Part shown: piece by piece, positions 24,768 through 33,455 of the stretch
How positions within the stretch are numbered: position 1 is the first letter of the stretch
Layout of the letters: each line of letters begins with the position of its first letter
Source of the DNA: Aplysia californica
Taxonomy: Eukaryota > Mollusca > Gastropoda > Aplysiida > Aplysiidae
DNA: 64,000 bases
Direction of reading: 5' to 3'
Assembly: GCF_000002075.1 (NCBI RefSeq)
Contig: NW_004797271.1
Coordinates: 881,118 to 945,117 of the forward strand
Translations under genes and position numbers: made by a program
The notes under the pieces: model-generated
What the model saw: only the letters and a program-made list of their open reading frames with translations
Told to the model about the DNA's origin: nothing
Databases searched by the model: none

Positions 24768-27700
24768 CTAAAAGATTCTTGAACAGACAATAATAACATA
24801 CAAATTGACACAATAGTCCACACATTCCATCTGTGTGTATCTCATGGCCGTTTCTCGCGGCCACACTCCCTGTGTGTATCTCATGGCCGTTTCTCGCGGC
24901 CGCTCGCCGTGGGTGTTCCGCTGTTGCAGGTTACCGCCGTGCTCGATGTGTAGTTTCAGGACTGGTAGCCGACCCCAGGCCGCAGCAAAATGTAGACATG
25001 AGTAGCCTGTAGATAGATAGATTGGATAAAATGTAGACATGAGTAGCCTGTAGATAGATAGATTGGATAAAATGTAAACATGAGTAGTCTGTAGGTAAAT
25101 AGATGGGACAAAATGTAGATATAAGTCATCTGTAGAAGGACGGATTGATGGATGGATGGATGGATGGATGGATGGGAAAAAATGTAAGTAGTCTGTAGAT
25201 AGATAGATAGGCCTGATGACAGGCAGAATAATCACAAAAATGACATAAATTTGAGCATGCCCTTAACGCATTTAACGAACACATTTTCACAATGTCACCT
25301 ACATGACAACGTTCACATTAAAGCCATTCTTCAGTAGGCCTTTTTGTTATTAGCATTAGAATGAAAAATAAAAGTCAGCTTTGTGAACACATAATTTTGA
25401 TTCCTGACCTTTTTGGGTAAATTCGTTGATGTCAGCACCTCTGTGAAGCAGCTCTCTCGTGAGTTCTATCCTGCCCAAACACGCAGCGACATCTAGTGGG
25501 GATTTCCCGTCATCGTCTCTCTCGTTAAGCAGCTCTGCAATCTCTTCTTTATATGGATCTGTGTCATCCTCAAAACACCTGCAAGACAAAATACACAACA
25601 TTTTTTACATTAGCCTGAGAAAACATGAATACAATATTTCTGATAGATGATCCAGAAAAAGAAAAAAGAAAAAAGAAAAAGAAAAATAGTAATGAAATTC
25701 ATTCAGTACAGATTTGGGAGAAAACCCAGTTGTAGCCTTAAGGCATTAGTGAAATCCTATACACTTGGAACTAGTGAAAATTTAGCAGAGTAAGTTACTG
25801 CTTAGATGTTTGTTTGTTTGTAAGTGTTTATGCATTTGGTCTGGAAAAGAGAACATATCTTACGCAAATTAGAAAAAATAAGGATTATGATGACAGGTGG
25901 CTTCTGTTATGACCAGTGAGACCAAATCTGGCAGAGAAAAGTTTGCCACATTTTGATCAAGTAAAAGCTTCATTTCCACTTGTGGAAGTGCGCAGCTTGT
26001 GGATTTCTCTCTTGGCTTCAGCATTTCATATTCGTATATATGATTTGTTGCTCTCCAGATGGGTCTACGAGGAGCTAGGCTCTCTTCTCAAGTCAAGGGA
26101 TTAATGTAGAGGGTCCTTCAGGGTCCCTTCAGAGTGTCTTTGTCATGCTTTTTTGGTGAGCTGACGACCGCTCAGAATAAAAAAAACTGCATTTGGGACT
26201 TTGGAATCAGGCATTCTTACGACATGGCTAACCCAGCATAATTGAGTCCTTTTGAGCTAAGGAAACAGACTCAGTATCTTCCCTGTAAACAGATATATGG
26301 CTAATCAACTGATTGGTTAGAGCGTATAACCAATCAGGAGTCTACCCATATAATTAAGAGCAGAATGTCAATGGGCACAAAAGGAGAAATGTAAAAAAAA
26401 AACCCCCACTAATCATTTGCTTGTAGAGTAGTCTCCACCTTAAATCTCACCACTTACAATCCTGGTTTGCTTAAGATCCTGCTATTTTAAGAGAACATAA
26501 TTTCTATTAGACAAAAGTCACCCCTAAGATCCTGGTTTGGAGGATTATATTCAGCAAAGATCCTACATTTCAGATGATAAAATCTGGAGCAAAAACCCGA
26601 GTGGATGCAGTTGATCAACCAAGCTGTGAAAATGTGCAATAACTGATGTAACTGGTCACTCTTTTGTTTACCAATCATTGCATCACAGATCATGTATTAT
26701 CGTGAATCTGATCACAGCTCCGTCGTAAATCTCGATGAAATGGTAAAACGGTGGTGTGAACTCATTGCCACTTTATTTTCCCCAAACATTGCACTCATAT
26801 CAAAGGACTCCACCTGTTACAAACTGAGTGGGTAGGGCCTACAAGTCCACATCAAACAGGATCGCATCAAGCTGTGAACTCTTTGGTGCTTTGGCTTCTT
26901 CTCTGACCATTCCAACAATTATCTATGCACCCGAATTTGATAGACAGACTTAATCATTAAAAATTAGTGAGGTCACAAAGACAGAAAAAAAAGGGAAGGG
27001 GGGAGGGGGGCTTGTTAAGAGATGAAAAGCTATAAAATATAGAGAAGGAGCAACAGGGTGCATATAGATCTTGGGATTCATGATTGGATAAGTGAAAATT
27101 GTATGCCTTGTGCCATTGAGATTGGTCATCAAGGCAGATTACTTTTTGCTTGCCCTAGAACATAAATCCACCCAGGGGCCTGTCAGTACATTTCAGAGTA
27201 AGGGGAGGTCATTTCACCAAATTGTGGGCCTGAACTGTGAGATAGAGTCACCCTGGATAATCCCTTAATTCGTGAATAGGCTTAGTCGATCCCATTCACC
27301 TATAATCCTGCATTTTCCTTACCCCAAAAGCACTGGGATTTTAGGCAGAAACTGCTATATTTTGGACACTAATTATGGAAGAAATTCCAAATGATTCACC
27401 CTTCTCAGTGACTTAACAGTTGAGAGCCATATGTTTTATGGCAGAGAATAAATTATTTAAAGTTGCTTAACTCACCTAAATTGTCACTATCTTATTTTTT
27501 TAGAATCCCCCACCCCAATATTAAGCAGATTCTATTTTTCTTTAAAATTGCACATCAGCTTCTTTCTACTCTAAACATAAATTTCTGCACATGAATTCTG
27601 TCTACACATTTTCTAATTATTACAAAAGGGAGCAATAAAGACTGTTGTACAATACCCTTCATGACCATAAAACTACGTAGACTTTTTGACACGAAAAAAC

Positions 27701-28969
27701 CCACAAAAAATGCCTGGGGCCGGAGGGATAATGGGGTTCAGCTCCTCATCCCCCCAAAAAACTGAACATATATGGTAATTACAGTTTTGAACGTAGTACA
27801 GTTGAACCTGCCATGACGGCCACTGTATGATACGGTCACCTGTACAAACGGCCACTTTTTATTCCCCCCCCTCCCCCTGCGTTTTTTCTATATAATTTAA
27901 CAATGTAAATGGTCACCTGTCCACTGCGGTCGCGGCCACCTTATTTTATCAACCCACGGTCAAATTTAACTGTCTGAGACGGCCAAGCGTGGTCACTCAT
28001 TGCCGGACGCTTTGTCATAAATTTTTAATCAGCCCCTCATGTTGTGGACAGGTCATCATAATTCATTCACCTGTCGACAGTGTTAGTCGCTCCAATGAAT
28101 GTTTACCCAAGTTGACCAATGGGTCAATAGGCCTAACAATACATTTTCAACTGCTGGTGAGGGAAGCGTGTGATCCGTCATAACTAATAAGCCCCACCCA
28201 CAACTCATGAACAAATCGTATATGAGGTAACTGCAATTGTTTTGTTTACCCAGTCTGTAACAAAGAATGGACGTTGACGTGAACTTGCAAACAGAAGCGT
28301 CACTCTTTCTCCGAGTGATGGCGACTGGTGTGTTTGTCTTACCATATGGCACTCACTCTTCATTGTGTTGCAGCTCTTACATAATATTTCATTTATTTTA
28401 CGCTAGCACAAAATCAGCAACAAAAAGAAAGCTATAGACGGTCTGTATAGCTACCCAAAAAACCCCGAACAACACAAAAAACCCTTCTTACTACACTACC
28501 CACCCCCTTTTTCGACCCCCCCCCAGGCCAATTTGAATTAGCTTTACGACAGTCTAAGCCTAATGGGTGGCCATTTTACACTGGTTTGTCCGTAGGCCTA
28601 TAAATGATGATGCATGGGCATGAAATAATGAAATGTGCATAGATCTAGATCTATGTGTCATGTGTACGTACCCTTTAAAAAAAATTTGGAACTGCCTTCC
28701 TTATGATTTATACAGTATCAGTATTTAGAGATACCTGCGTTAAATGGTGGACAATTTTTAATTCCTCCCATAGTTCTACATGAGGTTTGGTTAAAAAAAA
28801 GGACAAACTGTAACTACTTGACAAGTCTCTGTGGATCGTTCTTGTAGATGCAGTGTGTAACAATCGTTGTGTCGGGCAGAAGCTGTTCAGTCTCTTCTTC
28901 TTCCTCTCCTTCATTTCGAGATCCAGGTTCTGCCTCCGCTTCGGGAGCATTTTCAGTTTCAAGAGCCAT
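12065..28969 (-). CDS. ANKRD45: Ankyrin repeat domain-containing protein 45
   Basis: Minus-strand gene. Exons in order: 28969-28818 (start MALETENAPEAEAEPG, acidic), 25578-25409, 25006 to about 24810, 24147 (or 24145)-24050, 23112-22974, a 20-nt microexon 17118-17099, 15515-15453 and a terminal piece 12094-12065. Exons 1, 2 and 5 are secure: their phases fit and they read DDDGKSPLDVAACLGRIELT, then GYSCLHFAAAWGRL (ankyrin repeats), AKAMLQECIRTTQESITDAD, and NIALNTCKEKQEWLDNSPEP. The order and spacing match vertebrate ANKRD45, a small ankyrin protein linked to cilia and dividing cells. The end of exon 3 is unclear because no good donor keeps frame into exon 4; a microexon may be lost in the adjoining (TA)n/(GA)n tract. 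The K/R/S-rich tail (ARPRSKTRSKSGKK, then PQKGKKKGK) joins in phase but is a prediction. It could instead stop at 15438. Exon 3 has a 39-bp in-frame duplication. Confidence 0.85.
12712..12925 (+). mobile_element. tRNA-derived SINE copy
   Basis: It has a box A-like TAGTGGCTAGGTAC and a box B-like AGTTCAATTCATGAG, followed by AATGATCTAAATTGTATTGA. The last motif recurs near 4300, 4735 and 10670, so the family has several worn copies here. It lies in ANKRD45 intron 7. Confidence 0.6.
13140..13515 (+). repeat. AT-rich degenerate repeats with TTTCAGAATACCAT
   Basis: About six loosely spaced units contain (C)TTTCAGAATACCATATCAA. It lies in ANKRD45 intron 7 (gene on the other strand). Confidence 0.6.
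14984..15064. repeat. Strong imperfect hairpin
   Basis: CGCTGCCTCAGAACTATTTA with GTCCAAAGTG pairs with CACTTTGGAC and AGACAGTTCTAAGGCGACG, leaving a short loop around CTCTGTACTTATGTA. Each arm is about 30 bases. It lies in ANKRD45 intron 7. Confidence 0.65.
16078..16157 (-). mobile_element. tRNA-like SINE head
   Basis: On the minus strand, CAGCTAAATTGGTA resembles box A and GGTTCAAATCCC is a good box B, about 35 bases apart. No complete cloverleaf is evident. It lies in ANKRD45 intron 6. Confidence 0.5.
16668..16752 (+). repeat. (CA)n tract
   Basis: CACACA and CCACCCACAC runs in ANKRD45 intron 6. Confidence 0.85.
17478..17662 (+). mobile_element. CATATGAG-family SINE-like repeat, copy 3
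   Basis: A nearly full-length copy from TTTACGGTGCTCGCAACTGC to GCCAACCACCCACC, in ANKRD45 intron 5. Confidence 0.8.
18103..18280 (+). mobile_element. CATATGAG-family SINE-like repeat, copy 4
   Basis: A diverged full-length copy (TTTACGGCACTTGAAACGCA, then ATAGGTCATATAAGTGC), 440 bases from copy 3 in ANKRD45 intron 5. Confidence 0.75.
18947..18968 (+). repeat. G22 homopolymer
   Basis: Twenty-two consecutive G. A similar G20 lies at 39016-39035 and a C14 at 14061-14074. Lengths may be sequencing-limited. Confidence 0.9.
20330..20935 (+). repeat. CATGAGATT minisatellite
   Basis: About 600 bp of units such as TTGTACATGAGATT, CATGAGATCCCCTTGTTG and TTGCCTTTTACATGAGATT, forming mixed 20-45-bp periods. 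It lies in ANKRD45 intron 5. Confidence 0.9.
20940..21035 (-). repeat. Detached array of ANKRD45 exon 5 donor copies
   Basis: On the minus strand, CTCCGTAAGTCTGATAAGAT-type units occur three times. The real exon 5 donor reads CCCCGTAAGTCTGATGAGAT (about 22977-22958). The array lies about 1.9 kb further into intron 5 and is separated from the exon by AT-rich sequence. Confidence 0.75.
22880..22973 (-). repeat. Partial donor-edge units next to ANKRD45 exon 5
   Basis: CATGACTTATGGGGTGTGCT and CTCATCTGACTTAAATA on the plus strand are worn versions of the CTCATCAGACTTACGGGG edge at 22959-22976. Confidence 0.6.
23113..23285 (-). repeat. Two-copy duplication including the ANKRD45 exon 5 acceptor
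   Basis: On the plus strand, TTCTGTAAGAAATAAAGATA through GATGTATCGGAGCA recurs as TTCTGTAAGAGATAAAAATA through AATGTATCGGAGCA. The unit is about 80 bp and starts at the exon edge. Confidence 0.8.
23300..23720 (+). mobile_element. LINE reverse-transcriptase C-terminal remnant
   Basis: The pieces WLSVKQRIE, NNLPYKIRSAPQ and SIHIFKKQLKHFLF match the end of CR1/Jockey-like LINE ORF2 (LHWLPVKQRI, LWNNLP, FKKQLKTHLF). The NNLPYKIR part has been copied three times as a 43-bp tandem repeat (23541-23672). It lies in ANKRD45 intron 4, antisense to the gene. Confidence 0.65.
23838..24475 (+). repeat. Long (GA)n tracts
   Basis: GAGAGA runs at about 23841-23912, 24228-24320 and 24383-24472 flank ANKRD45 exon 4 on both sides. 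On the minus strand they are polypyrimidine. Confidence 0.95.
24634..24690 (+). mobile_element. CATATGAG-family head fragment
   Basis: Only the head is present (TTTTACGGCGCTCGCAACTG, then AAGGTCATATGAGCGC), between an (AGT)n and a (TA)n tract in ANKRD45 intron 3. Confidence 0.65.
24706..24765 (+). repeat. (TA)n tract
   Basis: About 60 bases of TATATA next to the uncertain 3' edge of ANKRD45 exon 3. Confidence 0.95.
25006..25215 (-). repeat. Array of ANKRD45 exon 3 acceptor-edge copies
   Basis: On the plus strand, AAAATGTAGACATGAGTAGC plus CTGTAGATAGATAGATTGGA occurs at the exon edge and again directly upstream in the intron, then in worn form two or three more times. A (TGGA)n tract lies at 25141-25176. 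The first intronic copy is identical to the first 20 exon bases plus the acceptor. Confidence 0.9.
25920..26250 (-). mobile_element. LINE 3' remnant
   Basis: Minus-strand QLCWVSHVVRMPDSKVP resembles the RWTGHVLRMDDSRMPK block of LINE ORF2 proteins, followed by HDKDTLKG and a decayed tail. It lies in ANKRD45 intron 1. Confidence 0.55.
26425..27360. mobile_element. Decayed relative of the CAGTAGTCTCC element
   Basis: Left AGTAGTCTCCACCTTAAATC and right GGGATTTTAGGCAGAAACTG are inverse to each other and resemble the ends of 10709-11758. AAGATCCTG-type phrases repeat inside. The boundaries are worn. It lies in ANKRD45 intron 1. Confidence 0.6.
27799..28592 (+). mobile_element. 794-bp non-autonomous relative of the 6.95-kb transposon
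   Basis: Left end CAGTTGAACCTGCCATGACG, right end GGTTTGTCCG, TA on both sides. Its left 500 bases follow the left arm of the 44880-51829 element in order (CCCTGCGTTTTTTCTATA, TTTTCAACTGCTGGTGAG, GTTTACCCAGTCTGTAACAA). The centre with the gene is absent. It lies in ANKRD45 intron 1. Confidence 0.8.
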
Positions 28970-29384
28970 TGCACGAATAAAACTATAATTTAACTTGAGT
29001 GGGGGGATCAAATGAAAAACACAGTCTAGATTGTCATCTAAGCTGCCATTATCTAGTTGCCCCCTAAACAGATTCGTGCCAAAGATGGTTTGTCAAACTC
29101 CTTTCTATTGGACAGATTATTGGAAGTAAAATACGCCAAACTTCAGAGAGTGTGATACGTAACAATTAAATTTTTTTTTTCATTAAAGCAGTCAAACATA
29201 TTTTTATTTTAAAAAAGCTTCACATACTATTCTAAAAATTTTAGGTTGCTTTTAACAACTAAGGAAAATTGTTTATTAAGCAATATTCTTATGTTTTGTT
29301 CTGTATGTATATGAGTTTGGCCTCAGGGAAAAGTTTTTTGTTGAGCAAACCGGAAACGAGTATTATGCTAGCTTGTTTACCATT
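28970..29384. promoter_or_regulatory. Putative shared ANKRD45/KLHL20 promoter interval
   Basis: This is the spacer between the ANKRD45 start codon (-) and the candidate KLHL20 first exon (+). I see no obvious TATA box or CpG-rich block. The call rests on the divergent arrangement of the two genes. Confidence 0.25.
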
Positions 29385-29439
29385 TTAGGATTAGTTGAGA
29401 GTTGAGACTTCTGATTGTTTCACCGAGTCAGTTCTTAGG
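29385..29439 (+). other. Candidate KLHL20 non-coding first exon (3' part)
   Basis: TTCTTAGG followed by GTAAGCTC forms a strong donor at 29440. It lies about 470 bases from the ANKRD45 start on the opposite strand and could splice to the acceptor at 38085. The upstream limit is arbitrary. This is inference from splice-site quality and gene orientation only. Confidence 0.3.
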
Positions 29440-29589
29440 GTAAGCTCATCTTACTTGGACCATGAAAATTTAACATTTTTTTACATAGCCATGTGTTGAT
29501 GAAAAGCTTTTAATCTTGTTCAATAGGAATATCTAAGAAATGAGACCTGGAGCGAATAATCAACTTAGATTCGAGTAGTTAGACTCTCT

Positions 29590-29880
29590 AGAGTCTAGAA
29601 TCTAGATCTAGATATAGATCTACTTGTGTCTCTGAGTCGGAACTGAGTCTGAGTGACTCAATCAAACTCAACTTCATCGACCCAATGAATTGACTCAACT
29701 ATCTGACCTTTTTAAATCAATGGTTGTCACACTCACACAGTACTCAAAGTCAGTATGCAGACTTCTTGCAGTATGGAATCTGGATCTAGATCTAGAATCT
29801 AGATCTAGAATCTAGATTTCTCTAGATCTAGATCTAGATCTAGATCTAGATTATAGATCTAGATCTAGAATCTAGTATAA
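29590..29880. repeat. AGATCT/CTAGAT short repeats
   Basis: Runs of TCTAGATCTAGATC occur at 29585-29625 and 29765-29880, with smaller ones at 30905-30965 and elsewhere. They are self-complementary hexamer repeats within the ANKRD45-KLHL20 spacer. Confidence 0.85.
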
Positions 29881-29934
29881 GATAGCAGAATGATTATTCA
29901 CCCAGTCAGCCCAGTGTGACTTTTTAGTGTGAGG

Positions 29935-30845
29935 ATAAAATTGATACTATTCTCAACGTGAGAATAACGACAGCCTACTATTCTCACCCGTTTTTTTTTA
30001 ATTTCCGCCCACTTTATTTCGTTTCGGGCATCATCTAAGGACCCCTGTCACTGAGCGCTGCAGCAACAAAACTCACCTCCTTCTATCACTCCGCTGAGCG
30101 TGCGAGGCGACTACAATCGCCAACGGGCGGTCCAGCTCTCGAGCGCGGGAGGTGACTAAGATCTATTGTCGATTTGGGGGAAATACTTAGAATCTATCTT
30201 TTGAGCAAATAGCGTCACCTTTTGTTGCTATTTATTGGTTCTGCAAAGGAAAATTTTACTCTTGAACTAATCAAAATTAAGAAAAAAATAAGCCTTGGGT
30301 CAAGGCACTGTGTGCCTACTTAAAAATACTTGTGGGTTCTGTAAGGGATAACGTGTTTTTTGTGTTGTAAACAAATGCCAATTCTAACATTACAATGACA
30401 AACTATTACTAACTATTACTAGATCTAGACCTAACATCATTTCATTTAAGTTTTCATTTAATTTCGATTATTTTAAACACACTTGTCTACGGTTTTGGTG
30501 AAGATCGGATCTATGCGTGCATACTCTCAAAAAAAAATAAAAAATGAAACAATAAAAATCCTCACGGGAGCCTCTGGGGGCAGTTCACGAAAGGTCACTC
30601 TTACAGTTCACAATTGTTTTCTATCATCCTATTAGATCTAGCTAGGCCTACAGTCCTACACGTTCTCAACACCCTGGTAGGCCTAAGAATAAAAATCCAT
30701 TGCATTCTCAGATCAGGTGAGAATATTTCATTTTATTCTCACCCGAATAACAATATATAGAGTCTACTATTATTAATTCTCACCCCGGGTGAGAATAATA
30801 TTATATTTTTATTTTCACCCTGGGTGAGAATAACGACAGCCATTA
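29935..30845. repeat. TTCTCACCC palindromes and GAGAATAACGACAGCC repeats
   Basis: GAGAATAACGACAGCC occurs at about 29961 and 30828. Near the second, ATTCTCACCCCGGGTGAGAAT (30778-30798) is a perfect palindrome with 10-base arms, and several half-sites surround it. It may be a transposon with these ends. Confidence 0.6.
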
Positions 30846-30944
30846 GAGATTTGATTTGTAGAATTTATTTGTTTATTTATTCTCTAACTTTCAACCTAAC
30901 TAAAGTGGATCTAGATCTAGATCTAAGTCTACCTTAAGCTCCAG

Positions 30945-33455
30945 CGAGCACCTGGATCTAGATCTAGCACACCTCTGTGATTGGCCCAAATATAGATGAT
31001 GTATTTCCACCATTTATTTTTGTAGTCTTCTGGGGCTTCCCTTGCCAGTTGATTAAATCTCACCATGGCGGGCCCGCTTTGTTGCACTTAACCCTCTAGT
31101 GCCCACAGTGCCATATCTGGCACATGTCAAATGACCAGCTTCAGGGGAAAGAGTAATTAATTTTTGTTATGTTCGGTAATTTCATGAGGTAGGTAACTGG
31201 AGAATCATCCTCTGAGTGCCTTTGGGTGATTTTTTTCTGCAATAATTTCCCCTTTCAACTTCCTGTTTTTTACCACCACTTGTGCTTGAAACAGACAACC
31301 GCACCCACTCTTCTTCAGTCTATCACCATCAACCGCCAGGTACATAATTTTGTCAATTTTTCCTAATATATGTTTTGAAACAAAGTAGATTTAGATATTA
31401 TCACCTTCAAATTCCATGTTCAATATTTACATTTTGATTTATGGGGATGTTTTTAGGTATGGTCTAAATATGGCACACTGGGCAGCCCTGGACGTTTTTT
31501 TGTGCCAGATGTGGAACATTGGGCATTTGAGTCCTGATTTTTATCACATAGTCCTGTTTCAATGTAAAATGTCAAAAAGTTCAAGTTGACTGGAAAAATA
31601 AAAAAGCAGATTGACTTCATTTCAGTGTAAGTACATGCAGTAAACAGCCTTTCTAAAGACTGTATGTAAGGGTTCATAAAGTTATTTTTCTCTATTCAAG
31701 TGTATTTGTACAAACTGTGAAACACACACTACCAGTACTTATTTTTTTTCTTGAAACGATTGCATCTTGTCAGCAATGAGACTCATGATGACAGCACAAG
31801 CAATGATCGTGTATGGAAACTCCGTCCGTGGATCAATGATCTAAAATCCAATTTCACAAAGATTATTCCGTCTTAGCATCAGTTTGTTCATGAAATTATG
31901 GTATCTTTCAAAGGTCGGTGTAGTCTGAAACAATGCATTCGGAAAATACCCCACAAATGAGGTTTCAAGTTGTGGGCTTGTTGCGTAAGTGAAGGCACTC
32001 TGCAAGACTTTGATGTGTATCAAGGTTCAAATGGAGCTCATACTCGTAGATCTGAACTAGGCATGGGAGGGGATGTTGTCATGGACATGGTGAAGAACTT
32101 GGAGGAGGGAAAGAATTACAAAATGTTTGCCGACAACCACTTTTCGAGCGTTAACATGGTGAAACAGTTGAAGGAGAAAGGACTGCAATAAGTGGGAACC
32201 GTCCATGAAAACCTCTTGAAAGGTTGACGGCAGAGTCTAGTGGATGCAGACTCCAATATCGTCGTCGTTCGATGGTACGACAACAAGAAAGTGGATGTCA
32301 TTTCGTCATATATGTTGGACCAGAATCTGTTGAGAATGTTACCGGGTGGGACAAAAGACTGAAGGAAAAAACTGCAGTGAATGGCCCTGCTGTAATTCGC
32401 ACATACAACAAACACAGGGGAGGGGTAGGTTTACTTGATTGTCTCACCGCTCTCTGCAAAGCAAAAGTCAAGACACGAAATTGGTACATTTATTTGTTCT
32501 ACGACACAATCAACATGGTGGTAGTCACCAGTTGGCTGAGATATCGTCGTCACTGCAGGATGCTTCAGCAGTCCCCAGTCAAGCTATGTGACTTCCTTCA
32601 GTCGATTGCTGACAGTCAGGTTACCGTCGAAAGGTTGCCGGGACGACCTGTAGCTGGGAGTCCTCAGTTTCTCTCACACTCTAGCACTCAAGAGAAGATT
32701 AGTCCCCAACTGTTGACTCACAGCTCGATCGCATGGATTGTCTTCTTCTCCATGCCGACCGGCAACGATGCAAACGCCCCAGATGTGACTCAAAGACCTA
32801 CGTCATGTGTAAGGAAGTGTATGGTTCATCTCTGTCTGAACAAGGAGCGAAACTGTTTTGAAGAATTCCACCCAAGAAAGCATGATAAATTTGTTCAACG
32901 CTACCCAGTGTGACATATCTGGCACATAATACCCAAATGCCCAATGTGCCATATATGGCACGGTCTGTAACTTTTTAAATACAAGTTTTAGATGAAAGAA
33001 ACTTTCAAATTTGGTTATTGTACTTCCTTTTGAACATGTTCTGTGAAAATGAAATTTTTCTGTCAATGATTTCTATACCTGGGCACTAGAGGGTTAAGCG
33101 CGTGATGGGCATCGCCAACTGCTTGGTCTGTATGTGCGAGCACGCTTACAGTGTGTGTGTGTGTGTGTGTGCGCACGCGCTTGTGTGTGGTGTGTGTGTG
33201 TATGTACAACTACAACTTTGTGGAGAAGGTAAATTTATGGAACGAGAATTGCTGAGATTGCATATATATAAAAGATAATAATAAATAATACCAAAAAAAA
33301 AAAACAGTGCGAGATCTTGTCAACAGTTACTGGCGAAGGAAACCCAAGAGTCTTTGGGGAAACAGCGGAAGATGACAAAAATAGATGGCAGAATTACGTA
33401 ATCTATATTTGGGCCAATCACAGAGGTGTGCTAGGTGCTCGCTGCAGCTTCATGG
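30945..33455. mobile_element. Inverted-repeat element split by piggyBac
   Basis: Sequence at about 30945-31080 (CCAGCGAGCACCT, CACACCTCTGTGATTGGCCC, AAATATAGAT) recurs in inverse order at about 33310-33455 (GGGCCAATCACAGAGGTGTG, AGGTGCTCGCTG). The arms are some 130 bp long, and the piggyBac element lies between them. The pair probably formed a foldback or TIR element before piggyBac landed. Confidence 0.65.
31092..33093 (+). mobile_element. piggyBac transposon with decayed transposase
   Basis: TTAA at 31088-31091 and 33094-33097 flanks inverted ends CCCTCTAGTGCCCA and TGGGCACTAGAGGG. GTGCCATATCTGGCAC-type palindromes lie near both ends. Between about 31760 and 32905, pieces of a piggyBac DDE transposase are readable: SLKQCIRKIPHK, TLQDFDVYQGSNGAHTRRSE, MVKNLEEGKNYKMFADNHFS and VVVRWYDNKKVDVISSYMLD, matching the family blocks up to KVFADNFF and VVRWYDNKPV. 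The reading changes frame several times and has internal stops, so the copy is inactive. Confidence 0.93.

Noticed and set aside
32224-32913. 229-codon host protein
   Set aside because: It is one frame of the decayed piggyBac transposase; family blocks continue in other frames around it.
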